Source of the DNA: Aquarana catesbeiana
Taxonomy: Eukaryota; Chordata; Amphibia; Anura; Ranidae
Assembly (NCBI RefSeq): GCF_042186555.1
Contig: NC_133326.1
Coordinates: 694,844,700 to 694,908,699, forward strand
DNA: 64,000 nt
Direction of reading: 5' to 3'
The translations under genes and the position numbers were made by a program. A model generated the notes under the pieces. It was not told the origin of the DNA. It saw only the letters and a list, made by a program, of their open reading frames with translations, and ran no database searches. This document shows, in pieces, positions 10,253-22,107 of this stretch (positions within the stretch are counted from its first letter, which is position 1; each line of letters begins with the position of its first letter).

Positions 10253-13200
10253 TCATTGAGGAGGAAGAGGATTATAACTCAGCATAACAGGATAGTCACT
10301 CAGCATCAGCATAGGCAGTCTTGAAGGGATCTGACATTTCAAAAAAAATAATTCGGTTTCATCAGCATCAGGTGCCTGGTAGCTGGTGGTGATCCAAGAC
10401 TGATTCATTTTAATGAAGGTCAGTCGGTCGACCGAGTCGGTGGACAGGCGCACCCTGTGATCGGTTACAAAGCCTCCAGCAGCACTGAATGTGCATTCTG
10501 AAAGAACGCTGGATGCAGGACAGGCCAGTAGCTCAATTGCATACTGTGCAAGCTCTGGCCAGTGATCCATTTTCAAGACCCAGTAACCCAGAGGATTTTC
10601 GGTGTGAAAGGTGTCCAAGTCAGATCTTGCCCCTAGGTATTCCTGCACCATGTAAAACAGACGCTGGCGATGGTTGCTGGAAACGATCATACCTTGGGGC
10701 TGCGGACTAAAAAATTGTCTGAACGCATCGGTCAGACTGCCACCTTCTCCAGCGCTCCTTCTTTGGCTGACCGATGCCTCAGCAACACGTTGTCCAGGAA
10801 CAGGAGTTTGTAACCTCCCAGTCTCTGGGAATGCGTTGCACAGACCTTTCTGCAAGGCCTCCCGAAGATGTTTCGTCCTCTGCTCCCTCTGCGACGGCAA
10901 GATAAAGTCTGCAACCTTACCCTTGTAACGTGGATCAAGGAGGGTTGCCAGCCAGTATTGATCCCTCTCCTTGATACCACGAAAACAAGGATCCTTACGC
11001 AGGCTTTGCAGGATCAGGGAGGCCATGCAGCGTAGGTTTGCTGAGGCATTCGGTCCGGAGTCCTCTAGGTCACTAAGGACAACATGATCTGCAGCCACCT
11101 CCTCCCAGCCACGTACAGGTCCATAGGTTTCTTGGGACTGTAAATGATCCCTTGAAGACTGCTGCTGATGCTGAGTGCCAGGCTCCACCTCCATGCTGAC
11201 ACAATCCTCCTCCTCCTCTTCCTGTGTGCTTGGCGGGCACGCAGGAACACTGTCTGGATAAAGGGGGCCTTGAGAGGTAAGGAAGTCCTCCTCTTCCTCT
11301 GTTCTGCCTCAAGTGCCCTGTCCATTATTCCACACAGCATGTGCTCCAACAGGTGGATAAGAGGTACAGTGTCACTGATGCATGCACTGTCACTGCTCAC
11401 CATCCTCATGGCCTCCTCAAATGGTGACAGGACAGTGCATGCATCTTTGATCATAGCCCACTGGCGTGGGGAAAAAAACAAAGTCCCCTGACCCTGTCCT
11501 GGTGCCATAGTCGCATAGGTACTCATTGATGGCCCTCTGCTGCATGTGCAGCCACTGCAGCATGGCTAACGTTAGGTTCCACCTAGTGGGCATGTCACAG
11601 ATTAGGCGGTTCTTGGGCAGGTTAAATTACTTTTGGAGGTCAGCCAGCCGAGCACTGGCATTATATGACTTGCGGAAATGCACACAGACTTTCCTGGCCT
11701 GTCTCAGGACATCCTGTAAGCCCGGGTACCTGCCCAAGAACCGCTGCACCACCAAGTTAAGGACATGAGCCAAACAGGGCACATGGATCAGTTGTCCCTG
11801 TCGGAGGGTGGAGAGGAGGTTTGTGCCATTGTCACAAACCACCATACCTGCCTAAGCTGGTGTCAACCACCTCTGAACCTGCCCCTGCAGAGCTGACAGA
11901 ATCTCTGCCCCAGTGTGGCTCCTGTCCCCCACGCACACCAGCTCAAGCACTGCATGGCATCTTTTTGCCTGTGTGTTTGCGTAGCCCCTTGAACGCCTAC
12001 AGAGCACCGCTGGTTCTGAGGATAAATCAGCACAGGAAGAGGCCATGGAGGAAGAAGAAGAGGAGGGGGTGGAGGACAGAGGTGTGGCAGAATCACCACT
12101 AGTAGAATTTTGGAGGCGTGGTGGCAGAACAACCTCCAACACTACTGCACCCTATCCTGCATCCTTCCCAGCTGCCAGAAGAGTCAACCAGTGTGCGGTG
12201 AAAGATAGGTAACTTCCCTGTCCATGCCTGCTGGACCATGAGTCAGCGGTAATATGCACCTTACTGCTGACAGCCCTGTCCAGCGATGCCAAGACATTGC
12301 CTTCCACATGCCGGTAGAGAGCTGGAATCGACTTCCATGAGAAAAAGTGGCGTTTGGGAACCTGCCACTGAGGAACCGCACATTCCACAAACTAACGGAA
12401 AGGGGCAGAGTCTACCAACTGAAAAGGCAGCAGTTGAAGTGCTAGCATTTTAGCCAAGCTAGCATTCAACCGCTGGGCATGTGGATTGCTGGGAGCGAAC
12501 TTCTTTTGGCGGTGTAGCAGCTGGGGCAGGGAAATTTGCCTGGTACAATCTGACGTTGGTGTACCGATAGCAGATTGCCCCAAAGTACTTGGTTGTGACA
12601 CACCTAATTCTACACCTTCATTCCTCTCAGTGCAGGTCTCAGAGAGGACTAAAGGTATAGTGGGGTTGGAGATCCCAGCTGATGAGGAGCAAGGAGAGGT
12701 CCTCTTTGTTCTTTGGTGTGGGTCTTTTAGGTACGCTTGCCAACAAACTGAATGGCAGGTTGACATAAGTCTGGTCAAGCATGTGGTGCCCAAGCGGGTG
12801 ATGTTTTGGCCACGCGAGATACGCTTGAGACATATGTTGCAAATAGCAGCGGTGGGATCTGATGCACTCGTCTCAAAAAGGCCCACACCAAAGAACTTTT
12901 GGAATAATGCGCAGAGACAGCAGCGCCCCGCACATGCGGAGCTCTGCTGTGTCATGCAGTCGGTGTGCTGCCCTTAAGCTGGCCCCTGGAGGGCATCCTG
13001 CCTCGTTGGTGATGTGCCTCCTCCTCCTCCTCTCTCCTATCAGGCACCCATGTGGAGTCAGTGACCTCATCATCCCCTCCCTCCTCATCACTGGAGCAAA
13101 CCTGGCAGTATGCTGCAGCTGGGGGAACATGACTCCCAGATTGCTGTCCTTCTTGGGCATCCCCTCTCTCTGGGCTCACGTTACTGCCTCCCTCTAGCTG

Positions 13201-13626
13201 GGTACCATCATCGGAGCCTTCAAAACGCTGGGCATCCTCCTGGAGCATGTTCCCAACACTGTGGTCAAACAGTTCGGGGGACTCCTCAGGAGGACATGGT
13301 GGGGCTAGGGAAGGAGTGACTGATGCCATTGAGCCGAGGGAAGAGGCTGCGTTGGCAGCTGCTTTGCCAGACAAAGTACCCTGAGCCTGGGTGAGAGGGG
13401 ATGAGGAGGATGAGGACGGCTTGGTCCTCCACTCTACCAAGTCTTCCGCATGTTGCGGCTCAACACGGCCAGCTGCCGAAAAAAAGGACAAGCGTATCCC
13501 ACGGCCACGTGCTGATGAGGATGCACCATCTCCACGACCAGCACTGTTGCCTCTAGACACAGAGCCTGCTTGCCCTCTTTTATTGGCTTGGGACTGTCTG
13601 CCTCTCCTTGTTGGCCTTCTAGACAT
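10253..13626 (-). pseudogene. hAT transposase, copy 1 (broken by frameshifts)
   Basis: This is a hAT-superfamily transposase with a BED zinc finger. Its ATG is at 13626, followed by a Ser/Arg-rich low-complexity N-terminus. A BED-like finger follows (ICNICLKRISRGQN ... TTCLTRLM...CH, about 12840-12720). The catalytic core then reads TADSWSS (first Asp, about 12235) and VCDNGTN...VPCLAHVLNLVVQ (second Asp and CxxH, about 11840-11760). The C-terminal dimerisation block is QYAIELLACPASSVLSE...FSAAGG (about 10540-10450). The gene is carried in at least five segments in different frames (13626-12952, 12955-12392, 12388-12152, 11845-11627, 11526-10253), so it cannot encode one protein. Copy 2 at 53775-57049 is very similar and also broken. 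Confidence 0.92.
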
Positions 13627-13665
13627 ACTAATGACCTGCAGTCAGATGTAGCTGCACAAAGCTGG

Positions 13666-13669
<4 letters not shown>

Positions 13670-13708
<39 letters not shown>
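13670..13708. repeat. (AT)n microsatellite upstream of hAT transposase (copy 1)
   Basis: About 19 AT dinucleotides, roughly 45 bp upstream of the transposase ATG. Copy 2 has the same feature at 57080-57135. Confidence 0.97.
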
Positions 13709-13778
13709 TGATACTGCAGCTGGCAGAATCATCTGCCTGTAGTATTATTAGTATGAGAACACCAGCAATTGTCTTCAG

Positions 13779-14420
13779 GTAGCTTTAGGTGCACACTGTG
13801 CAGAGGACACAGTACACTAACTGTAAATACTGTAGCTGCTTGCCTGTGGTATTAATAGGATCAGAAGAACACCACCACTTTTATTCAGGTAGCTTTAGGT
13901 GCACACTGTGCAGAGGACACAGTACAATAACTGTAAATACTGTAGCTGCCTGCCTGTGGTATTAATAGGAGCAGAACAACAGCAATTGTCTTCAGGTAGC
14001 TTTAGGTGCACACTGTGCAGAGGACACAGTACACTAACTGTAAATACGGTAGCTGCCTGTGGTATTAATAGGAGCAGAACCACAGCAATTGTCTTCAGGT
14101 AGCTTTAGGTGCACACTGTGCAGAGGACACACTACACTAACTTGTAAATACTGCAGCTGCCTGCGGTACTAATAGGATCAGAAGAACACCACCAATTTTC
14201 TTCAGGTAGTTTTAGGTGCACACTGTGCAGAGGACGCACTACACTAACTTGTAAATACTGCAGCTGCCTGTGGTACTAATAGGATCAGAAGAACACCACC
14301 AATTTTCTTCAGGTAGCTTTAGGTGCACACTGTGCAGAGGATGCACTACACTAACTGTAAATACTGTAGGACTAATAGGATCAGAAGAACACCAGAAATT
14401 TTCTTCAGGTAGCTGTAAAT
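13779..14420. repeat. Subterminal tandem array, ~107-bp unit x 6, hAT copy 1
   Basis: Units begin 'gtagctttaggtgcacactg' at 13779, 13889, 13996, 14099, 14206 and 14313. Each contains 'cactaactgtaaatactg' and 'ggatcagaagaacaccacc'. The homologous region of copy 2 carries a differently organised array (57170-59400). Confidence 0.92.
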
Positions 14421-14514
14421 ACTGTAAAAACACCTGCCTGCCTGTCAGTAGGAAGATAATTACAGGAACGGATCTAGCTAAACTGAATACAGTGTATATA
14501 TATAACACCTAGAA

Positions 14515-14517
<3 letters not shown>

Positions 14518-14564
<47 letters not shown>
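14518..14564. repeat. (TA)n microsatellite near the right end of hAT copy 1
   Basis: About 23 TA dinucleotides following 'cacctagaatgcata'. The corresponding site in copy 2 (59423-59465) has only short TA runs, so the run length differs between copies. Confidence 0.95.
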
Positions 14565-14568
<4 letters not shown>

Positions 14569-14708
14569 ATTCACTGTAAGTGCAGCTAACTGACTCGCCT
14601 GCCTACTCTATCTAACTTAAATCAAATGACACTGTCTCTCTCTCTATCTCTCTCTCAATGCCGGAAAAACACACTACACAGGGCTGATATGCAGGTGGCC
14701 TTACCTAC

Positions 14709-14751
14709 CTTTTTTGCTAGAAAAATACTTAGAACCCCTAAACATTATATA
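14709..14751. repeat. Fragment of TTAA-family B, host of Tc1-A
   Basis: 'gctagaaaaatacttagaacccc' matches 27903-27930 inside element B. The sequence resumes at 16385 ('tatttaacac') after Tc1-A, so Tc1-A inserted at a TA within this fragment. Confidence 0.7.
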
Positions 14752-16384
14752 CAGTGGGAAAGGAAAGTATTCAGACCCCCTTAAATGTTTCACTCTTAGT
14801 TATATTGCAGCTATTTGCTAAAATCATTTAAGTTCATTTTTTTTTCCTCATTAATGTACACACAGCACCCCATATTGACAGAAAAACACAGAATTGTTGA
14901 CATTTTTGCAGATTTATTAAAAAAGAAAAAATGAAATATCACATGGTCCTAAATATTCAGACCCTTTGCTCAGTATTTAGTAGAAGCACCCTTTTGATCT
15001 AATACAGCCATGAGTCTTTTTGGGAAAGATGCAACAAGTTTTTCACACCTGGATTTGGGGCTCCTCTGCCATTGCTTCTTGCAGATCCTCTCCAGTCCTG
15101 TCAGGTTGGATGGTAAACGTTGGTGGACAACCATTTTTAGATCTCTCCAGAGATGCTCAATTGGGTTTAAGTCAGGGCTCTGGCTGGGATATTCAAGAAC
15201 AGTCACGAAGTTGTTGTGAAGCCACTCCTTCGTTATTTTAGCTGTGTGCTTAGGGTCATTGTCTTGTTGGAAGGTAAACCTTCGGCCCAGTCTGAGGTCC
15301 TGAGCACTCTGGAGAAGGTTTTCATCCAGGATATCCCTGTACTTGGCCGCATTCATCTTTCCCTCGATTGCAACCAGTCATCCTGTCCCTGCAGCTGAAA
15401 AACACCCCCACAGCATGATGCTGCCACCACCATGCTTCACTTTTGGGACTGTATTGGACAGGTGATGAACAGTGCCTGGTGTTCTCCACACATACCGCTT
15501 AGAATTAAGGCCAGAACTTTCTATCTTAGTCTCATCAGACCAAAGAATCTTATTTCTCACCATCTTGGAGTCCTTCAGGTCTTTTTTAGCAAACTCCATG
15601 CGGGCTTTCATGTGTCTTACACTGAGGAGAGGCTTCCATCTGGCGACTCTGCCATAAAGCCCCGACTGGTGGAGGGCTGAAGTGATGGTTGACTTTCTAC
15701 AACTTTCTCCCATCTCCCGACTGCAACTCTGGAGCTCAGCCACAGTGATCTTTGGGTTCTTCTTTACCTCTCTCACCAAGGCTCTTCTCCCCCGCTCAGT
15801 TTGACCGGACGGCCAGCTCTAGGAAGGGTTATGGTCGTCCCAAACTTCTTCCATTTAAGGATTATGGAGGCCACTGTGCTCTTAGGAACCTTAAGTGCAG
15901 CAGAATTTTTTTTGTAACCTTGGCCAGATCTGTGCCTTGCCACAATTCTGTCTCTAAGCTCTTCAGGCAGTTCCTTTGACCTCATGATTCTCATTTGCTC
16001 TGACATGCACTGTGAGCTGAAAGGTCTTATATAGACAGGTTTGCGGCTTTCCTAATCAAGTCCAATTAGTGTAATCAAACACAGCTGGACTTAAATGAAG
16101 GTGTAGAACCATCTCAAGGATGATCAGAAGAAATGGACAGCACCGAGTTAAATATATGAGTGTCACAGCAAAGGGTCTGAATACTTAGGACCATGTGATA
16201 TTTCAGTTTTTCTTTTTTAATAAATCTGCAAAAATGTCAACAATTCTGTGTTTTTCTGTCAATATGGGGTGCTATGTGTACATTAATGAGGGAAAAAAAT
16301 GAACTTAAATGATTTTAGCAAATGGCTGCAATATAACAAAGAGTGAAAAATTTAAGGGGATCTGAATACTTTCCGTCCCCACTG
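14752..16384 (-). mobile_element. Tc1-like transposon (Tc1-A) with both long TIRs
   Basis: The ends are CAGTGGGAAAGGAAAGTATT and, at the right, AATACTTTCCGTCCCCACTG. The inverted repeats extend about 210 bp. The element is flanked by TA on both sides (14750-14751, 16385-16386), the Tc1/mariner target duplication. A single transposase gene lies on the minus strand. Confidence 0.95.
14970..16006 (-). pseudogene. Tc1-like DD34E transposase (Tc1-A), two frame breaks
   Basis: This is a cut-and-paste transposase of about 340 residues. The likely start is the Met at 15985 (MRSKELPEELRDR), followed by the paired helix-turn-helix N-terminus. Catalytic motifs are LWSDETKIE (first Asp), FQQDNDPKHTAK (second Asp) and SPDLNPIEHLWRDLK (Glu). 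The frame shifts around 15775 and again between 15378 and 15356, giving three open segments, so the copy is inactive although its catalytic triad is visible. Confidence 0.93.
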
Positions 16385-16386
16385 TA

Positions 16387-17115
16387 TATTTAACACATTT
16401 TTCCGAATACTCGTAAATTTGAATATTCGAAAATTTGTAAATGAATAAATTCCAAAATTAGTAATTTCAAAATTAAAAAATCCGAAAACCCGAAAATTTG
16501 AAAATATAAAATAATAACTAACTAATAATAACTTAACTATTACTAACTTTTAAATGATAGGTATTGGATTTTCCTTTCAAATTTGGGTGGTAGTGAACGT
16601 AATGAATGCAAATGTATCCAAAGTTACAAATTATCCGAAATAACCAGCGCTTCCTGCGCGCCGTGGTGCGCTCTGTGATCTCTGAGTCCATGAGACTCGG
16701 CTGATCAAAGATCGGGTAAAGGGCCAATCACAGCAGGCCCTTTACCACATGATCAGCTGTCAGCTAATGACAGCTGATCATGGAAATAAACAGATGCCGG
16801 TTATTGTTTTTTTTTCCTTCATGCTGTCAGCATGAAGGAATAAAAAGCTGCGGTTTCTGTTAGAGGGATTAGAGGGACATAAGCCCCTGCATGTGCTGCT
16901 AATCAATGCCATCTATCAGCACCCACCAGTGCCACCTATCAGTGCCCACCAGTACTATATATCAGTGTCCATCAGTGCCCACCAGTGCCACCTATCAGTG
17001 TCCATTAGTGCTGCAAATCAGTGCCTCATCATCAGTGCTGGCTATCAGTGCCAATCAGTGCCGCCCAATAGTGCCCAACAGTGCCGGAACTCCAATGAAC
17101 ACCAAATATAATTTT
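16387..17115. repeat. Repeat debris: AT-rich MITE-like piece and TTAA-family interior with a minisatellite
   Basis: 16390-16620 is AT-rich with repeated 'gaaaattcg/gaatattcg'-like words. 16640-16890 has GC-rich TTAA-family interior wording ('ggccctttaccacatgatcagctg'). 16905-17090 is an imperfect 'cagtgcccacc / tatcagtgcc' minisatellite, the reverse complement of the array at 22680-23070. There is no gene. Confidence 0.6.
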
Positions 17116-18939
17116 TCAGGAAAACGTGTGACCTCCTCTCTTCATTCATGGAAGGAATTGGTATACTGGGAGGAGACTTCCACTCAACCCGGCCTTAGAC
17201 ACTTCCACAGGCACAACTGCTCTTTCATACTGACCACTTCGCCAAATCAAAATCCAACTACAACACCTAGCACTCCACGACACATGGCTCACTATGTTCC
17301 CTAATGACAAAGACTATACCTTCTTCTCCCCTCCACATCAAAAATATTCCAGGATTGACTACTTCTTCCTCTCACAAACAGACTTATCACTCCTCACACA
17401 GGCCACCATAGAACCGATGTTTTTGTCAGACCACCATCCCATTACAGTAACCCTCACATTTCCGGAAACGAACAAAACATCGAAAACCTGGAGACTAAAC
17501 CCATCCCTGTTGAAAGACCCCGAAAATCTTAGACAAATAGGTGCCCGAATCCAAATGTATTTTAAAGAAAACTCTACTCCAAACGTTACACCCAGAACGC
17601 TTTGGGAAGCACATAAGTGTGTTATAAGGGGGAAATTAATATCAATGGCAACAATAGCTAAAAGAAGGCATCAAGAGCAGATCAAATCACTTATTGAAAC
17701 AATTAACCACCTAGAAATAGCTCATAAACGAACATCCCTACAAGCTGCATTACAGGATCTTTTACATGCCCGCTCCACTTTGTTAGATGAGCTAGGAAAA
17801 CGCACTAGAAGGAGATATGTTCTCAAACAGAAAGTGTTTTACGAACATGGAAACAAAAGCGGGAGACTCCTGGCCCGCACAATATAGGCAGCTAAGACCT
17901 CTTCTGTAATACACCACATTCGAGATACTCATGGTACACTGTTCTCAAAGAGCGAAGACATAGCCAATTATTTTGAAAAATTCTACTCGAAACTCTATAA
18001 CTTAACATGGGAGGGGGGAGAATTGACCAATACGCCCAACCGTTCCTCTCAAATAAGCAAATTCTTAGCTCAATACTGCCCTAAACCAATTACTGCAAAA
18101 CATGTGGAAGACATGGAAAGTCCAATATCAAGGGAGGAATTAAACTTAGCAATAAAACAAACGAAAGTAGGTAAAAGCCCGGGTCCCAATGGCCTCCCTT
18201 TACTATACTACAAATGTTTCTTAGATGAACTAACACCTAAAATGTTACAAACATTTAACTCTTTTTCAAGTCCTCACGTGCCCTTAGGCAAAATGCTAGA
18301 AGCCCACTTAGCAGTTATTCCAAAAGAAGGCAAAGATCCCTCACAAGTCTCCAACTATAGGCCAATTTCCCTACTCAATGTAGATATAAAATTATATGCA
18401 AAGATACTAGCAAATAGGTTGCTCCCCCTGATTCCTAGTCTTATATCATCAGATCAAGTGGGATTTATCCCGGGTAGGGAGGCCAGGGATAATACTATTC
18501 ACACTTTAAACATACACCATCAACTTACTCTGTCTGGGCCAGGGGTTTTCTCCTTTCTCTTGATGCCGAGAAGGCATTTGACAGGGTGGCATGGGATTAT
18601 ATGCGGGAGGTACTAAAAGGAGTAGGCATCCTACCCCGCATGTTCACGCATATCAACGCTCTGTACACTAATCCCTCAGCTAGGGTGAAAACTAACGGCC
18701 TCCTGTCAAACGCCTTCTCTATAAGCAATGGTACCCGTCAGGGATGCCCATTATCCCCCTTGCTTTTTGTCTTGACGTTAGAGCTCCTGTTAAACAGACT
18801 CCATGTCTTCCTCTCCCCCTCTCCCCCTCTCCCCCCCTCCCTTTTTTTTTTTCTACGTCTTACTCCCTCTCCCCTTCCACCCTCTTTATGCCTTGATAAC
18901 GACATGACCAGTCTATCTTATCTAGGTTCCACACCTTAA
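17116..18939 (+). pseudogene. L1 ORF2 remnant (endonuclease end to RT motif B)
   Basis: It begins in the endonuclease (a frame-shifted GGDF-like segment near 17165). The clear part starts at 17300 with DYTFFSPPHQKYSRIDYFFLS and SDHHPI. A stop (TAG, 17885) interrupts an otherwise continuous frame to about 18580, which carries KSPGPNGLPLLYYK and NYRPISLLNVDIKLYAKIL. A frameshift near 18580 separates the motif A region ([13 protein letters not shown]). [13 protein letters not shown] (motif B) follows, after which the coding sequence ends in the deletion. It is not functional. Confidence 0.9.
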
Positions 18940-19314
18940 ACCCCTGGTTTTTTTTTGCCTACTCTAGGTTTATCAAGTGTAAGGCATTAGTTAAGGCCGC
19001 GACTAGACCTGTTGATATTGGTCTCCAGGGTCGTACAATCATTCACAACGATACTTGATTCCACTTAGGAACCTTCCTTAAGGTATATAGTGATCGGATA
19101 TCCATGAAAGGCCCGTAGGCCTTTAAAAACTATCTGGGTAAATGTACAAAACCACCCTGTTTTAATCCTTATAATTCTCGTTGTCTTAGCATTTCATGTT
19201 GCCTTAATATGTTATCCTGTTATGATTACATCTACAGATGCTACGTCAAATATTATGTACATGCAATGCTGTTCTCTTTCAATAAAAAATCTTTTGTGGA
19301 AAAAAAAAAAAAAA
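17116..19314 (+). mobile_element. L1-type LINE, 5'-truncated and internally deleted
   Basis: The endonuclease/RT region runs to the RT motif B (about 18780). The sequence then jumps to a C/T-rich 3' UTR (18800 onward), with AATAAA at 19280 and an A-run ending at 19314. RT motif C (FADD) and the whole C-terminal half are missing. Confidence 0.88.
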
Positions 19315-19545
19315 TGTGTATACTCAATTACAATCACTGCAAACTTTACAGCATACCCCTAAGGTATTTTGTGTAAGACTTTGTTAAACTTAACAATGTA
19401 TCATTGTTTTCAACCTGGTCGAAGGGCACCTCTGTGTAACCAAGCGGATATACTTTCACCATGATTACACATGTATTTATCATTCAGAATGTTCAATACT
19501 TTGTATACCTTTATCTTTGTAAAATCCATAAAAATCTATTAAAAC
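19315..19545 (+). mobile_element. 3' UTR tail of another L1-like element
   Basis: AT-rich sequence ending 'taaaatccataaaaatctattaaaac' with a short A-rich tail before duplicated block a. It resembles the L1 3' ends seen elsewhere here. There is no coding sequence. Confidence 0.45.
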
Positions 19546-19664
19546 AAGAAATATAATCTGCCATGTATCCATAATCAACATACCAGTAATTCTGTGTTAT
19601 TGGCAAAAATGGTCACTTTTAATTTTTCACTTAATTAATGGAAAAGTTAAAAACAACCAAGCCC
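19546..19664. repeat. Duplicated block a, copy 1 (left part)
   Basis: Aligns by eye with 34580-34684 directly upstream of the olfactory receptor: 'ttctgtgttattggcaaaaatggtcac' versus 'ttttgtgttatcagcaaaacatggtcac'. The block continues at 20418-20428 and 22108-22416 after two insertions. Confidence 0.85.
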
Positions 19665-20401
19665 TTTTTCATATTTGGAAGACCTGCCCAATGCTGGGCC
19701 TTTTCTTTAACAGGGTCTTTTCACTATTACGCACATTACCTGGAGTACAAATTGCTAAGGATTCCTGGATGGCCCTCCTGCATTCTAAGCCCCCAAATAT
19801 TACTAAACGCCAATTTAAATTGGTCCACTTTGAATCGCTTTCCTCCAAACTCATGATCACAAAAGCGTGGAAGAAGCAATTTACTAATTGCTCTGAAGTT
19901 GAATCTCACATTTTTTTTTACTAATGAACAACTAACCAGCATTCTCATCAACAGCCATGATAAGTTCATTAAAAACCAGGAGCCCATGGCTCACATACTG
20001 ACACCCAACAATTTCCCTGGCAAGTCTGTGGGAGGCTTGCCTGTTAATTGGACACCCCCTGCATCACAATCTCCCCTTTCCCCTATTCCCTGCCCCTCCC
20101 CCCAATCCCTTTCCTTAGTCCTCTTCTTTTCTTTTCTCCTCTTTGCCTCCCTCTTTCTTCTTAAACCCACATTTTCTACAATCAATTGATGCCATGTCAA
20201 TTGTCTCAGTCAATCTATTATTTTTTTTGCCTCACCCTCATTGCATACTGATACTGATTACATATGAATAACAGCACATTGCTATTTGTATTACTCTTGT
20301 TATTATCAATATCTTGTTGATTTTCTAGCTGCTAGGTTTATGGGCAACTATTTGTATACTTTACTTGTTATTGACAAAATCAATAAAAAAACTTGGAAAG
20401 A
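19665..20401 (+). mobile_element. L1 3' fragment with 16-bp target duplication
   Basis: This is the C-terminal end of an L1 ORF2 ('KTCPMLGLFFNRVF', matching the HIWWTCP region of the L1 at 5840), followed by a C/T-rich 3' UTR and 'caataaaaaaacttgg'. It is flanked by aaaaacaaccaagccc (19649-19664) and aaaaacaaccaggccc (20402-20417), one mismatch. The paralogous block at 34669-34684 has the single unoccupied copy (aaaaacaactaggctt). Confidence 0.93.
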
Positions 20402-20428
20402 AAAAACAACCAGGCCCAATATTATTTG

Positions 20429-22107
20429 TTAACCACTTCAGCCCCGGAAGGATTTTCCCCCTTAATGACCAGGCCATGTTTTGCAATACGGCACTGCGTC
20501 GCTTTAACTGACAATTGCGCTGTCATGCAACGCTGTACACAAACAAAATCAATGTGCTTTTTTTCCCCACGAATAGAGCTTTCTTTTGGTGGTATTTGAT
20601 CACCTCTGCAGTTTTTATTTTTTGGTGCTATAAACAAAAAAAGAACAATTATGAAAAGAGAACAATATCCAAAAAAACAAAAATAATTGCTTCATCAGTT
20701 TAGGACAATATGTATTCTTCGACATATTTTTGGTAAAAAATTGCAGTAAGCGTATATTGATAGGTTTGCGCAAAAGTTATAACGTCTATAAAAAATACGG
20801 GATATATTTATGGCATTTTTATTATTATTTTTTTTTTATTACTAGTAATGGCAGTCATCAGAGATTTTTAGCGGATTGCAACAGACAGAATGGACAATTT
20901 TTTGGGACCAGTAATATAGAAATAGCCACTGATCACTGTATAAATGGCAATGGCAGGGAAGGGGTTAACACTAGGGGGTGATCAAGGGGTTAAGTGTTCC
21001 CTGGGAGGTGATTCTAACTGTAGGGGGAGTGGTCTAAAAGGGGGTAGTGAGAGATCGCTGTTCCTGATCACTAGGAACAGACAATCACTCTGTACACCCC
21101 TGACAGAACAGGGATCTGTTTGTTTACATTGATAGATTCCCGTTCTGGCTCTCTGTGGAGCGATCATGGGTGGCCAGCAGACATCGCGGCCACTGGCCAC
21201 TCACATCGGCTCTGGCGACGTGTGAGTAGGGTTGCCACCTGTCCGGGATTCTCCCAGACAGTCCGGGTTTTGAATCATGTGTCCAGGTTTCAGTCCACCT
21301 GAAACCCGGACACATTATTCAGACAGGAATGTGGCTCAGAACACGGCCTGACAAGAGGGTGAGGGGGCACTATGTGCGCCACATTACTTTTATCTTTGGA
21401 GTGCCCAAAGGTGTCCCAGGTCTGTGTCCCAGGCACTGTGTGCCTCTAAAGTGTTCAGGTTTGGCTTGAAGAAAAAGGCTTGGTGAAAGCCCTCCCCCGG
21501 AAGTGCTCCCGGAAGTGATCGGATGACCCGTGACGTCACGAGCGCTCCACGTGCGTTCCATGCCGGTCCCAGCCTTTTCCCGATGGCCACAGGATGAGCC
21601 CCTGGCCCGTAATCAACAATCTACAGCCCTGCACCTCTGCAGCATCATCCGGATCAGAACCTGAGGAACTCACCATGGACCACTTGTATACAGATGAGCC
21701 TTTTTAATCTACCTATTCTGTAAGTGTAATCTTTGTGTCATTAAATGTATCCTCTAATACTGCACTTAGGTGGCGCTTCCTTTTCTACCCTTCTCTTGCC
21801 TACTACAGAGCCAGCTCTCTGAAGATAGCAGCCACCTGTTGACCAGCCAATATACTCGCTTAACCCTTGGACTGCCAGTTTTATTGCTATGGACTAAATG
21901 CCTAGCAAGTTAAAAACATCCCAAGTATTGTATGCATTTTTGTATTTGCGCTTACAGTTATTACTACCTTTTTTTGAAGAAAAACTGGCAACCCTACACG
22001 TGAGCCTGATATAGCCATTAAAGGGACCGACATACAGCTATGGTGATTCGCGCAGCCGAGCCAACCTGTCACAGTATAACTGCGGCGTCTGGTCGGCAAG
22101 CGGTTAA
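20429..22107. mobile_element. TTAA-target DNA element D (with nested hAT)
   Basis: It starts TTAACCACTTCAGCCCCGG and ends GGCAAGCGGTTAA. The paralogous locus at 34685-34700 reads 'ttatttgttgatgtacacc', where this copy has 'ttatttgTTAA...TTAAtgtacacc', so the insertion is precise with a 4-bp TTAA duplication. No transposase is present. A 770-bp hAT element is inserted at 21227-21996. Confidence 0.92.
21227..21996. mobile_element. Non-autonomous hAT element nested in element D
   Basis: TIRs are TAGGGTTGCCA and TGGCAACCCTA. The flanks are cgtgtgag (21219-21226) and cacgtgag (21997-22004), an 8-bp duplication with 2 mismatches. A fragment of the same host family at 29370-29400 shows the unoccupied sequence 'cgacgtgtgagcctgctatag'. 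Confidence 0.9.

Larger units (their letters stand above)
8926..14708 (-). mobile_element. hAT DNA transposon, copy 1, missing its right end
   Basis: The left terminus TAGGGATGAGC is at 8926 and the body is collinear with copy 2 (52239-59849) through about 14708, where sequence changes to a fragment of TTAA-family B. About 270 bp including the right TIR are lost, so no target duplication can be confirmed (left 8 bp: atggtgaa). Transposase is on the minus strand. Tandem arrays lie on both sides of the gene. Confidence 0.9.
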
